Origin: an uncultured Cytophagaceae bacterium
GTDB lineage: Bacteria > Bacteroidota > Bacteroidia > Cytophagales > Spirosomataceae
DNA: 8,333 bases
Assembly (NCBI GenBank): GCA_903960725.1
Contig: CAJCBY010000185.1
Location: 1-8,333 of the forward strand
Reading direction: 5' to 3'
Part shown: positions 1 through 8,302 of the stretch, piece by piece
Layout of the letters: each line of letters starts with the position of its first letter
How positions within the stretch are numbered: the stretch's first letter is position 1
Notes under the pieces: generated by a model
Told to the model about the DNA's origin: nothing
What the model saw: only the letters and a program-made list of their open reading frames with translations
The model's database searches: none
Made by a program: the position numbers and the translations under genes

Positions 1-1595
1 GGTTTGTTTGAATCAACCACCAATCTCTGCTCTCTATTCGCAATTTCCCAAGCCATGTAGAACACTAAACGGCCTACTTTTTGGATTTGGTCAAATTCGA
101 TCTTATCTACCTCGTCACCTGGCATGTGGTAATCATCGTGAACTCCGTTGAAGAAGAAGGCCACTGGAATACCGAATTTAGCAAAGTTGTAGTGGTCTGA
201 GCGGTAGTAGAAACGGTTCGGATCGTTCGGGTCATTAAAACGGAAGTCTAATTCTAAACCTACGTGTTTCTTGTTTTGCTCTACTAACACCTCGCGTAAT
301 TGAGATGATAATTTATCAGAACCGATCTCGTAAATATAATCTGGCTTTCCTTTGTGCTCGTCATCGTAACGACCAGTCATATCCGTATTTAAATCTACAA
401 CTGTATTCTTTAATGGGAATAAAGGGTGATTTGCGTACCACTCAGAACCCAAAAGACCTTTTTCTTCGCCTGTCACCGTCATGAATAAAATGCTACGACG
501 TGGACGCTTTCCTTCTGCTGCTGCTTTACCGAAAGCCTCCGCTAATTCCATTACCGTTACGGTTCCTGAACCATCGTCGTTTGCTCCATTGTTGATTTGG
601 CCGTCTGCTGAAACACCGATGTGATCGTAGTGAGCCGTTAAAACAACGATCTCTTCTTTCTTATCCGTTCCTTCTAGGTAGCCTACGACATTGTAGGTGT
701 CCACTGGCTTCTCTGTTCTTTCGATGGTTAATTCGATGGGAGCTGCTTTGAATTTAGACGCAACTGATTTTTTCGCTGCACCTAATGAAGCCTTGTAAGC
801 AAGTAATTCAGCTTCGGTTGTCCCTAACATTTCCGCTGCTGATTCAGAGGAGATTAGTAAAACAGGCGCTTCGTTTGCGGCAGAAACGGCATCAGCAAAG
901 GCCATGCGCTCATTTCCAAAACGTTGCATCATCACTTGACGTTGACGTACCTGATTGCCAAAAGCTTTTCCATCACGATCTGCGATCAAAATCAATCCTT
1001 TGGCTCCGGCGTCTTGTGCACGCTTTAATTTCTCTTTCCAACCGTCGCCTTTACCGAAAACGGATGGAGATTTAGTTCCTGAAAGCACGTAATTGCCAGA
1101 AGCATCTTTTGATTCTCCTTCGAAAGCTAACACGTATTTTCCTTTCGCATTTAATTTATCAAAATCCGTGAAGCCACCTTGTTGAATGCCGAATCCAACA
1201 AAAACAACCGGGAATTTTGAATTAGCCGGTACTGGCGCCAAGGCGCTTGCCATAAAATCACCTAAGTATTCATATTTCTTGCCTTTAACAGCTAGCGAAA
1301 CATTCGTCCAAGAGCGGTTTACTAGGTCCACTTTTTGGAAATAAGACCCATTCACTGGCGCGATGCCTGATTTCTTAAAGGAGTCTGCAATGTAGTTTGC
1401 GGCCACTAATTGTTCCGCCGAACCCGTATTACGACCCTTTAAGCTATCTGAAGCGATAAAAGTCAAGTGTTTTTTCAGATCATCCGCTCTGATGGACAGC
1501 GCGTAAGGAACTGGATCTCCCTGAGCGATCGCACTCATCGGGATAAATTTAGCTGCTAATAATAGCCCTAAAACGTAGATGTTAGTTTTTTTCAT
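1..1595 (-). CDS. Secreted M28-family zinc metallopeptidase with PA-domain insert (C-terminus cut by window edge)
   Basis: This is a probable exported aminopeptidase or carboxypeptidase-like hydrolase of clan MH, acting outside the cytoplasm. Reading leftward from the ATG at 1595, 531 codons are open to the window edge with no stop. The last visible residues (around REQRLVVDSNK) lie well past the catalytic domain, so probably only a few residues are missing. Residues 1-24 form a signal peptide: KK, a hydrophobic core, then AIA before Q25. Residues about 110-270 fit a PA (protease-associated) insert. The M28 domain follows with all expected two-zinc ligands: H322 in AHYDHIG, bridging D340 in NNGANDDGSG, catalytic E377 and ligand E378 in GEEKGLLGS, D405 in NTDMTGR, and H468 in RSDHYNF. 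I infer an active enzyme; the substrate cannot be read from the sequence. The gene is transcribed divergently from gcvP and shows no functional link to it. The minus-strand leader is AT-rich with no clear promoter. The family call is firm, the specificity is not. Confidence 0.93.
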   Translation of the reverse strand, partial: MKKTNIYVLGLLLAAKFIPMSAIAQGDPVPYALSIRADDLKKHLTFIASDSLKGRNTGSAEQLVAANYIADSFKKSGIAPVNGSYFQKVDLVNRSWTNVSLAVKGKKYEYLGDFMASALAPVPANSKFPVVFVGFGIQQGGFTDFDKLNAKGKYVLAFEGESKDASGNYVLSGTKSPSVFGKGDGWKEKLKRAQDAGAKGLILIADRDGKAFGNQVRQRQVMMQRFGNERMAFADAVSAANEAPVLLISSESAAEMLGTTEAELLAYKASLGAAKKSVASKFKAAPIELTIERTEKPVDTYNVVGYLEGTDKKEEIVVLTAHYDHIGVSADGQINNGANDDGSGTVTVMELAEAFGKAAAEGKRPRRSILFMTVTGEEKGLLGSEWYANHPLFPLKNTVVDLNTDMTGRYDDEHKGKPDYIYEIGSDKLSSQLREVLVEQNKKHVGLELDFRFNDPNDPNRFYYRSDHYNFAKFGIPVAFFFNGVHDDYHMPGDEVDKIEFDQIQKVGRLVFYMAWEIANREQRLVVDSNK

Positions 1596-1658
1596 TTGTT
1601 GAAACAAAATTTAAGAAAGCGAAGTTAAGAATCTAAAAATAAATCGCTAAAAAAAGAT

Positions 1659-1666
1659 TAAATTTG
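1659..1666 (+). promoter_or_regulatory. Bacteroidota -7 promoter element for gcvP
   Basis: The octamer TAAATTTG matches the Bacteroidota sigma-factor -7 consensus TAnnTTTG exactly. It lies 32 bp before the ATG at 1699, so transcription would start near 1673 and leave a leader of roughly 25 nt. I see no TTG or TTTG at the expected -33 position (about 1633-1638), so the upstream half is weak or absent. The position in a short divergent spacer just before gcvP supports the call. The sequence is AT-rich, so a chance match is possible. Confidence 0.5.
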
Positions 1667-1698
1667 TGGCGATTTTCTTATCCAAATTCTCAACATTC

Positions 1699-4545
1699 AT
1701 GACCTTAAATTACACTTATCAGGAAGACTTCTCTTTACGTCACAACAATTCGGATACGGCTGACATAGCTGCTATGCTGAAGACCATAGGCGTAGACAGT
1801 TTAGACACCCTTATTCAACAAACGGTACCTGAAAAAATTCGCTTAGCACAAGGGCTTCGTTTGCCAGAACCGAAATCAGAATTCGCGTTCTTACGTGATT
1901 TTAAACAGGTGATGGGCCAAAACCAGATCTTCAAATCACACATCGGTTTAGGTTACTCGGACACGATTGTGCCTACGGTCATTTTGAGAAATATTTTAGA
2001 AAATCCTTCTTGGTATACGGCTTATACGCCTTACCAGGCAGAAATCGCACAAGGTCGTTTGGAAATGTTATTGAACTACCAAACGATGATCATCGACCTA
2101 ACCGGCATGGAATTAGCGAACGCATCCCTTCTAGATGAAGGAACGGCAGCAGCTGAAGCGATGACGATGTTGTATGGACAGCGTCCAGCAGAGCGCAATC
2201 AAGCTGAGGCTTATTTCGTATCTGACTTATCCCTTCCACAAACGATAGACTTGTTAAAAACACGTGCAGAACCGATTGGTATCGAAATCGTCGTGGGCGA
2301 CCACCGTACTTTCGATGTAACAGACGCGCGTTTCTATGGAATGATGTTACAATACCCAGCTTCGAATGGCGAGGTATTTGATTATAGCGCTTTAATCGCT
2401 GCAGCAAAAGAGAACGGATTACAAGTGGTTGTGGCAGCTGATTTATTAGCCTTGACTTTATTAACGCCTCCAGGCGAAATGGGTGCTGATGCAGTCGTGG
2501 GTGTATCACAGCGTTTCGGGGTACCGATGGGCTTTGGTGGACCACACGCTGGTTTCTTTGCTACGAAAGAAAAATACAAGCGCAATATTCCGGGTCGTAT
2601 CATCGGTGTTTCAGTGGACGCAGAAGGAAACCGCGCTTTACGTATGGCGCTTCAAACACGCGAGCAACATATTCGCCGCGAAAAAGCGACGTCTAATATC
2701 TGTACGGCGCAAGTATTGCTTTCCATCATGGCCGCATCTTACGCGATCTACCACGGCCCAACCGGCTTGAAGAAAATCGCCGAAAAGGTCTACGGCTTAA
2801 CGGAATTACTAGCGGTTAACTTACGCAAACTAGGTTTCACTTTAGTGAACACACACCATTTCGATACACTAACGATTGAGACGGGTGCGCAAACGTCGGA
2901 CTTACGTGTTTTGGCAGAAAAAGCAGAACGTAACTTACGTTACACGGCTACTACGACGAGCATCTCGTTAGATCAGACGACGCAAGAAGCTGATGTAATC
3001 GAAATCATTTCGTTCTTCGAGACGTTAAAAGGAGCGAAAACATCAGAGAAAAATGTTGCCTGGTCAATCCCAGCGGCACTAACACGTACGTCGGCTTACT
3101 TAACGCACAGCGTATTCAATAAATACCATTCCGAGCACGGTATGTTGCGTTATTTAAAGTCATTAGAGTCAAAAGATCTATCGATGGTTCATTCGATGAT
3201 CTCTTTGGGTTCTTGCACAATGAAATTGAATGCAACGACGGAAATGATTCCGGTGACTTGGCCAGAATTAGGCAAGATTCACCCATTCGCGCCGGCGTCT
3301 CAGACGAAAGGCTACCAGCAAATGGTCGCTGAATTAAATGATTGGTTATGTGAAATCACGGGCTTCGCTAAAATGTCGATGCAACCGAACTCTGGCGCTC
3401 AAGGTGAGTATGCTGGTTTAATGACCATTCGTGCATACCACGCGTCTCGCGGCGATCACCACCGTGACATTGCGATTATTCCATCATCAGCACACGGAAC
3501 GAACCCTGCTTCTGCAGTAATGGCGGGAATGAAGGTAATCGTCTCCCCTTGTGATGCGAACGGAAATATCGATGTAGCTGATTTGAAGGCCAAAGCCTTA
3601 GAACACAAAGACAACCTATCTTGCCTAATGGTTACTTACCCAAGTACCCACGGAGTATTCGAGGAGACGATCCAAGAAATTTGTGAGATCATCCACGAAA
3701 ATGGAGGTCAAGTCTATATGGACGGTGCGAACATGAACGCACAGGTAGGATTAACTTCCCCTGCACGCATCGGAGCAGACGTTTGTCACTTGAACTTACA
3801 TAAGACTTTCTGTATTCCTCACGGTGGAGGTGGCCCAGGCATGGGACCTATCGGCGTGGCTCCACAGTTAGTTCCATTCCTGCCAGGACACGTACATGAC
3901 GGAACTTCGGGTGCCGTTTCTGCGGCTCCAGTAGGATCTGCTAGTATTTTGGCAATATCCTACGCTTACATCGCCATGATGGGAGGAAAAGGCTTAACAA
4001 CGGCAACAGAAATTGCGATCTTAAATGCGAACTACATCAAGGCGCGTTTAGAAAAAGAATTTCCTATCCTATATACAGGTTCACAAGGACGTTGCGCACA
4101 CGAGATGATCGTGGATTGCCGTCCGTTCAAATTATCCGCTGGCGTTGAGGCAGAGGATATCGCAAAACGTTTAATGGATTACGGTTTCCACGCGCCTACC
4201 CTTTCATTCCCGGTAGCTGGAACCTTGATGATCGAACCTACGGAGTCAGAAAACAAAGACGAATTAGACCGTTTCTGCGATGCATTATTAAGCATTCGTG
4301 CAGAAATACGTGAGATCGAGGAAGGAAAAGCAGACAAAGCTTCGAACGTGTTAAAGCACGCACCACATACACAATCGGCCGTATTATTAGGCGATTGGGA
4401 TCGTCCTTACTCACGCGAGAAAGCGGTATTCCCGCTGGCGTATGTAAAGTCGAACAAGTTTTGGCCTACCGTTTCTCGCATCGACTCCGCTTATGGCGAT
4501 CGCAACTTAGTTTGCGCTTGCGAGCCGATGGAGAGTTATATGTAG
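1699..4545 (+). CDS. gcvP: Glycine dehydrogenase (decarboxylating), glycine cleavage system P-protein
   Basis: The P-protein is the PLP-dependent cytoplasmic enzyme that decarboxylates glycine and passes the aminomethyl group to the lipoyl arm of GcvH, the first step of the glycine cleavage system. It is the fused single-chain form of 948 residues (E. coli GcvP is about 957), not the split GcvPA/GcvPB form. The N-terminal half carries family blocks such as [14 protein letters not shown] and GGPHAGFFA. The C-terminal half holds LGSCTMKLN (503-511), [10 protein letters not shown] (597-606), [10 protein letters not shown] (675-684, D675 probably contacting the PLP ring nitrogen) and [16 protein letters not shown], where K702 is the expected Schiff-base lysine. 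I chose the ATG at 1699 because [15 protein letters not shown] matches where the family normally begins. An in-frame GTG at 1666 would add 11 residues, but its G is the last base of the -7 promoter element. No gcvT, gcvH or glycine riboswitch is visible. A terminator follows 51 bp downstream. Confidence 0.97.
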   Translation: MTLNYTYQEDFSLRHNNSDTADIAAMLKTIGVDSLDTLIQQTVPEKIRLAQGLRLPEPKSEFAFLRDFKQVMGQNQIFKSHIGLGYSDTIVPTVILRNILENPSWYTAYTPYQAEIAQGRLEMLLNYQTMIIDLTGMELANASLLDEGTAAAEAMTMLYGQRPAERNQAEAYFVSDLSLPQTIDLLKTRAEPIGIEIVVGDHRTFDVTDARFYGMMLQYPASNGEVFDYSALIAAAKENGLQVVVAADLLALTLLTPPGEMGADAVVGVSQRFGVPMGFGGPHAGFFATKEKYKRNIPGRIIGVSVDAEGNRALRMALQTREQHIRREKATSNICTAQVLLSIMAASYAIYHGPTGLKKIAEKVYGLTELLAVNLRKLGFTLVNTHHFDTLTIETGAQTSDLRVLAEKAERNLRYTATTTSISLDQTTQEADVIEIISFFETLKGAKTSEKNVAWSIPAALTRTSAYLTHSVFNKYHSEHGMLRYLKSLESKDLSMVHSMISLGSCTMKLNATTEMIPVTWPELGKIHPFAPASQTKGYQQMVAELNDWLCEITGFAKMSMQPNSGAQGEYAGLMTIRAYHASRGDHHRDIAIIPSSAHGTNPASAVMAGMKVIVSPCDANGNIDVADLKAKALEHKDNLSCLMVTYPSTHGVFEETIQEICEIIHENGGQVYMDGANMNAQVGLTSPARIGADVCHLNLHKTFCIPHGGGGPGMGPIGVAPQLVPFLPGHVHDGTSGAVSAAPVGSASILAISYAYIAMMGGKGLTTATEIAILNANYIKARLEKEFPILYTGSQGRCAHEMIVDCRPFKLSAGVEAEDIAKRLMDYGFHAPTLSFPVAGTLMIEPTESENKDELDRFCDALLSIRAEIREIEEGKADKASNVLKHAPHTQSAVLLGDWDRPYSREKAVFPLAYVKSNKFWPTVSRIDSAYGDRNLVCACEPMESYM

Positions 4546-4596
4546 CATTTGATTATTGAGTATGGCTTAGGCGGCCGCATATATAGTCTCATTTAT

Positions 4597-4630
4597 AAAA
4601 AGGTGGATCCCCATAAGGTCCACCTTTTTT
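4597..4630 (+). terminator. Intrinsic (rho-independent) terminator after gcvP
   Basis: A perfect 11-bp stem pairs 4597-4607 (AAAAAGGTGGA) with 4619-4629 (TCCACCTTTTT), closing an 11-nt loop that can be tightened by a T-G and a C-G pair. The six-base GC-rich core GGTGGA/TCCACC is followed directly by a run of six T (4625-4630). It lies 51 bp after the gcvP stop and before the next promoter, so it should end the gcvP transcript. The A-run on the left arm means it could also work on the opposite strand, but no gene converges on it here. Confidence 0.9.
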
Positions 4631-4651
4631 ACATAAATAAAATATAGTATG

Positions 4652-4684
4652 CTTGCATAACATAATTCCTTTTATTTATATTTA
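4652..4684 (+). promoter_or_regulatory. Putative promoter of the beta-oxidation operon
   Basis: CTTG at 4652-4655 is followed, after 21 bp, by TATATTTA at 4677-4684. This matches the Bacteroidota layout (TTTG at -33, 19-21 bp, then TAnnTTTG at -7) with one mismatch in each element. Transcription would start near 4690, about 20 nt before the ATG at 4710. The location between a strong terminator and the first gene of a new operon is what one would expect. The region is very AT-rich, so confidence is moderate. I see no clear palindromic operator for a fatty-acid regulator. Confidence 0.4.
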
Positions 4685-4709
4685 CACATCGAGATTTAAA
4701 AACGTAGAT

Positions 4710-7115
4710 ATGAATCGTGCCATTAAAAAAGTAGCCATTTTAGGCTCAGGAATTATGGGCTCCAGAATAGCCTGTCATTTCGCAAACATTGGGGTTCAGG
4801 TCCTTCTTTTGGACATTGCACCACAGACTTTGAGCCCAGAGGAAGAGGCCAAAGGTCTTCGTTTAGAACACCCTTCGGTACGTAACCGAATCGTCAACGC
4901 AGCATTTCAACAAACTATAAAAGCAAAGCCCGCATCGCTTTACGCAGCTGGCTTTGCGAATAACATCAAGCTAGGCAACTTCGAAGACAACCTTTCAGAA
5001 ATCAGTTCAGCGGACTGGATCATGGAAGTAGTCGTAGAAAACCTAGCCATCAAGCAATCGCTCTACGAAAAAGTAGAGAAATTCCGCACACCAGGCACCT
5101 TAGTTACCTCGAATACATCGGGTATTCCGATTCATTTGATGTCAGAAGGCAGAAGCGATGATTTCCAAAAACATTTCTGCGGAACCCACTTCTTCAACCC
5201 TCCCCGCTACCTCCGTTTATTCGAAGTGATTCCAGGTCCTAAAACGGATACTGCAATCATCGAATTCCTACTAAGCTACGGCGAAACCGAATTAGGTAAA
5301 ACGGCCGTGCTTTGCAAAGACACACCTGCTTTCATCGCGAACCGCATCGGCGTTTATTCGATGATGCAGACGATGAAAGTCGTGGAGGAATTAGGCTTAA
5401 CGGTAGAACAAGTCGATAAATTGACTTCTAAAGTTGTAGGTCGTCCTAAATCCGGCACCTTCCGTCTTTCGGATGTGGTTGGTTTAGATACCACGGTTCA
5501 CGTGGCCAACAATTTAAAGGCCGCACTTGAAAACGACGAAAGCAAAGAAATTTTCAACCTACCGGTGATGTTACAGCGTTTGATGGAAAACAAATGGCTG
5601 GGCGATAAAACAGGTCAAGGATTTTATAAGAAAACCAAAGACGAAAAAGGCAAAACAGTCATCCTGAGCCTGGATCTAAAAACATTTGAGTACCGCGCGG
5701 CAGAACGCGTGAACTTTGAAACATTGGATCGCTCGAAGGCGATTGATAACCTAGCTGATCGCTTCGCGCTTTTATTAGCGGGAAAAGATTTAGCGGGTGA
5801 GTTCTACCGCAAAACCATCCTCGATGGATTCCGTTATGCGTCGAATCGCATTCCAGAAATCGCAGATGATTTAGTCAAAATTGACCAAGCGATTTGCGCG
5901 GGTTTTGGCTGGGAGATGGGCGTTTTCGAAACTTGGGACGCTATCGGTGTCGTTAACGGAATCGAATTAATGAAGACAGAAGGTCTAGCACCGGCTGCTT
6001 GGGTAAGCGAGATGGTGGCAGCAGGCCATACATCCTTCTACAAAGTGGAAGATGGCAAGCGCTTGTTCTACGACATCGCAACGAAGAAATACCAAGCCAT
6101 TGCAGGGGCAGAAAAGCAAATCAACTTGCAGATATTAAAGCCTACGAAAACGGTTTCGTCGAATGACGATATGCACATCATCGATTTAGGCGATGGCATC
6201 TTAGGCTTAGAATTCCACTCGAAAATGAACACGATGGGCCAAGGAGTGCTGGAAGGCATTCAAGAGGCTATCGCAACGGCGGAAAAAGATTTCCAAGGTT
6301 TAGTAATCGGAAACGAGTCGAACGAGGCATTCTCTGCAGGCGCAAACTTAGGCATGTTGTTCATGTTTGCGATGGAGCAGAAATTCGATGACATCAACAC
6401 GATGATCGCTACCTTCCAAGAAACCATGATGCGTGTGCGTTACTCCGGTATTCCGGTAGTGGTGGCGCCGCATACGTTAGCATTAGGCGGTGGTTGCGAG
6501 ATTAACTTACACGCAGACAAGATTGTCGCTCATGCAGAATTGTATATGGGTTTAGTCGAAGTGGGAGTCGGTTTGATTCCTGCGGGTGGTGGAACGAAAG
6601 AGATGGCGCTGCGGATGGGCGATGCCCGTCGCTCAGGCGATGTGGAGTTGAACCGTTTGCAAGAGGCCTTTATGAATATTGCAACAGCGCGGGTGAGTAC
6701 CTCAGCGCACGAGGCGAGAGAAATGAATTATTTACGTGCTCAGGATCGCATCGTGCTGAATCGTAACCAGGTAATATCGGAGGCGAAAAGAGAGGCTTTG
6801 GCCTTAGCAGACGCAGGATATGTCCAAAAAGCGAGACGCAACGATGTCTGGGTAGAGGGAAAACAAGGTTTGGCCCTATTCAAAGCAGGCATCCAAGGCA
6901 TGTTAATGGGACGTTACATCTCAGAACACGACGCCTTGATCGCTAATAAATTAGCCTACGCAATCTGCGGTGGTGATTTAGACGCTCCGCAAGTCGTGAG
7001 CGAAACGTATTTACTCGACCTAGAAAGAGAGGCTTTCCTTTCTTTATGTGGCGAGAAAAAGACCATGGACAGAATCCAAAGTTTATTAGGTGGCGGTAAA
7101 CCACTCAGAAATTAA
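4710..7115 (+). CDS. fadN: Bifunctional 3-hydroxyacyl-CoA dehydrogenase / enoyl-CoA hydratase, FadN type
   Basis: This 801-residue cytoplasmic enzyme should hydrate 2-enoyl-CoA and then oxidise the L-3-hydroxyacyl-CoA in beta-oxidation. The dehydrogenase comes first and the crotonase-fold hydratase last, the reverse of E. coli FadB and the same as B. subtilis FadN (about 789 residues). The Rossmann fold opens with GSGIMG (12-17), and D35 at the end of the second strand favours NAD over NADP. The catalytic pair is H160 (GTHFFNPP) and E172, spaced as in known dehydrogenases; TSNTSG and FIANRIG are also present. Roughly 185-460 covers the dehydrogenase C-terminal domains. The hydratase part (about 490-700) has the oxyanion-hole segment FSAGANLG (541-548) and both catalytic glutamates, E597 in GGGCEI and E617 in GLVEVGVGLIPAGGGT, 20 residues apart as in classic hydratases, so both activities look intact. 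I chose the ATG at 4710 because the Rossmann strand begins there. An upstream in-frame TTG at 4653 lies inside the putative promoter. The thiolase follows 11 bp downstream. The symbol rests on architecture and gene order. Confidence 0.93.
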   Translation: MNRAIKKVAILGSGIMGSRIACHFANIGVQVLLLDIAPQTLSPEEEAKGLRLEHPSVRNRIVNAAFQQTIKAKPASLYAAGFANNIKLGNFEDNLSEISSADWIMEVVVENLAIKQSLYEKVEKFRTPGTLVTSNTSGIPIHLMSEGRSDDFQKHFCGTHFFNPPRYLRLFEVIPGPKTDTAIIEFLLSYGETELGKTAVLCKDTPAFIANRIGVYSMMQTMKVVEELGLTVEQVDKLTSKVVGRPKSGTFRLSDVVGLDTTVHVANNLKAALENDESKEIFNLPVMLQRLMENKWLGDKTGQGFYKKTKDEKGKTVILSLDLKTFEYRAAERVNFETLDRSKAIDNLADRFALLLAGKDLAGEFYRKTILDGFRYASNRIPEIADDLVKIDQAICAGFGWEMGVFETWDAIGVVNGIELMKTEGLAPAAWVSEMVAAGHTSFYKVEDGKRLFYDIATKKYQAIAGAEKQINLQILKPTKTVSSNDDMHIIDLGDGILGLEFHSKMNTMGQGVLEGIQEAIATAEKDFQGLVIGNESNEAFSAGANLGMLFMFAMEQKFDDINTMIATFQETMMRVRYSGIPVVVAPHTLALGGGCEINLHADKIVAHAELYMGLVEVGVGLIPAGGGTKEMALRMGDARRSGDVELNRLQEAFMNIATARVSTSAHEAREMNYLRAQDRIVLNRNQVISEAKREALALADAGYVQKARRNDVWVEGKQGLALFKAGIQGMLMGRYISEHDALIANKLAYAICGGDLDAPQVVSETYLLDLEREAFLSLCGEKKTMDRIQSLLGGGKPLRN

Positions 7116-7126
7116 ATCGTACGAAG

Positions 7127-8302
7127 ATGAATGCATATATCATAGCAGGTTACCGCACAGCAGTTGCAAAAGCCAAAAGAGGAGGTTTCAGAACAATGCG
7201 TCCAGATGATTTAGCGGCGGAAGTCATTAAACATTTGATGAAGCAAGTGCCTAATTTAGATCCGGCACGTGTCGACGATTTAATCGTGGGCAACGCCATT
7301 CCCGAAGCCGAGCAAGGGATGCAAATGGCGCGCTACATATCCCTATTGTCCCTTCCTAAGAGTGTTCCCGGTTTCATCATTAATCGTTATTGCGGTTCTG
7401 GTTTAGAAGCAATTGCTTTAGCCTCTGCTAAAGTAGCTTCCGGCATGGCGGATTGCGTCATTGCAGGAGGAACTGAATCGATGACTATGTTGCCGATGAT
7501 GGGACATAAAACGGTTTTAAACTACGGAATCGCGAACGAACATCCCGATTACTATATCGGAATGGGTCTGACGGCAGAGGAAGTAAGTAAGAAATACAAC
7601 GTGACGCGCGACGAGCAAGATGCGTTCTCTTTTGCTTCTCATATGAAAGCATTAGAGGCACAAACAGCGGGTAAATTCACCTCGCAAATCGTTCCCGTGG
7701 AGGTAACCGAGAATTATTTCGATGCCAAATCAGGCAAGAAACAAACCCGCAGCTGGACCGTGTCTGAAGACGAGGGACCACGTGCGGATACGACCATCGA
7801 AGCTTTAGGTAAGCTAAAGCCTGCATTCGCGATGGGTGGAACCGTTACCGCGGGTAATGCATCCCAAACATCTGATGGAGCGGCTTTCGTTTTAGTCGTT
7901 TCGGAGAAATTAGTGAAAGAATTACATTTAGAGCCTATCGCTCGCATGGTTTCTTATGCTACAGCAGGTGTAGAACCTAGTATTATGGGTATAGGTCCAG
8001 TAGAGGCGATTCCAATTGCTTTGAAAAAAGCGGGATTAACGCTGAAAGATATCCAACAAATCGAGTTGAACGAGGCATTTGCGGCGCAGTCTTTGGCAGT
8101 TATGAAAACCCTCGATATCGATCCAACAATCGTCAATGTGAACGGTGGAGCTATTGCACTTGGACACCCACTGGGATGTTCGGGCGCTAAATTATCTATC
8201 CAATTATTCAACGAAATGCGCCTTCGTAACCAAAAATATGGTATGGTCACAGCCTGCGTAGGTGGTGGACAAGGGGTAGCAGGAATTTACGAATTACTAT
8301 GA
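7127..8302 (+). CDS. fadA: Acetyl-CoA C-acyltransferase (3-ketoacyl-CoA thiolase)
   Basis: This thiolase should cleave 3-ketoacyl-CoA with CoA to release acetyl-CoA, the last step of beta-oxidation. It has 391 residues, the normal length for the family and the same as B. subtilis FadA. All thiolase signatures are present: the nucleophile C89 in NRYCGSG, GGTESM (114-119), NEAF (315-318), H347 in ALGHPLGCSGA, and the acid/base C377 in TACVGGGQG. It starts 11 bp after the stop of the dehydrogenase/hydratase gene, so the two are almost certainly co-transcribed and supply successive reactions. No strong Shine-Dalgarno precedes the ATG, as is usual in Bacteroidota. Its TGA stop overlaps the ATG of the next gene. 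A biosynthetic acetoacetyl-CoA thiolase cannot be excluded from sequence alone, but the neighbour makes the degradative role much more likely. Confidence 0.94.
   Translation: MNAYIIAGYRTAVAKAKRGGFRTMRPDDLAAEVIKHLMKQVPNLDPARVDDLIVGNAIPEAEQGMQMARYISLLSLPKSVPGFIINRYCGSGLEAIALASAKVASGMADCVIAGGTESMTMLPMMGHKTVLNYGIANEHPDYYIGMGLTAEEVSKKYNVTRDEQDAFSFASHMKALEAQTAGKFTSQIVPVEVTENYFDAKSGKKQTRSWTVSEDEGPRADTTIEALGKLKPAFAMGGTVTAGNASQTSDGAAFVLVVSEKLVKELHLEPIARMVSYATAGVEPSIMGIGPVEAIPIALKKAGLTLKDIQQIELNEAFAAQSLAVMKTLDIDPTIVNVNGGAIALGHPLGCSGAKLSIQLFNEMRLRNQKYGMVTACVGGGQGVAGIYELL

Noticed and set aside
785..1075. Plus-strand open frame of 96 codons inside the M28 peptidase region
   Set aside because: It is antisense to a clear peptidase with intact catalytic motifs, and its translation is an Arg/Leu-rich shadow without recognisable features.
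1605..1613. Possible minus-strand -7 element for the M28 peptidase (TAAATTTTG)
   Set aside because: The spacing is one base too long for TAnnTTTG, no -33 partner is seen, and it would leave almost no leader before the ATG at 1595.
2090..2770. Several overlapping open frames on both strands inside gcvP
   Set aside because: They are shadows of the gcvP reading frame with low-complexity translations and no family signature.
4560..4583. GC-rich patch with an eight-base palindrome GCGGCCGC and a weak inverted repeat between gcvP and its terminator
   Set aside because: The longer pairing breaks after four bases and needs bulges. The short palindrome alone is compatible with chance, and no function is implied.
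7714..8250. Two minus-strand open frames within the thiolase gene
   Set aside because: They lie antisense to conserved thiolase motifs and have no independent support.
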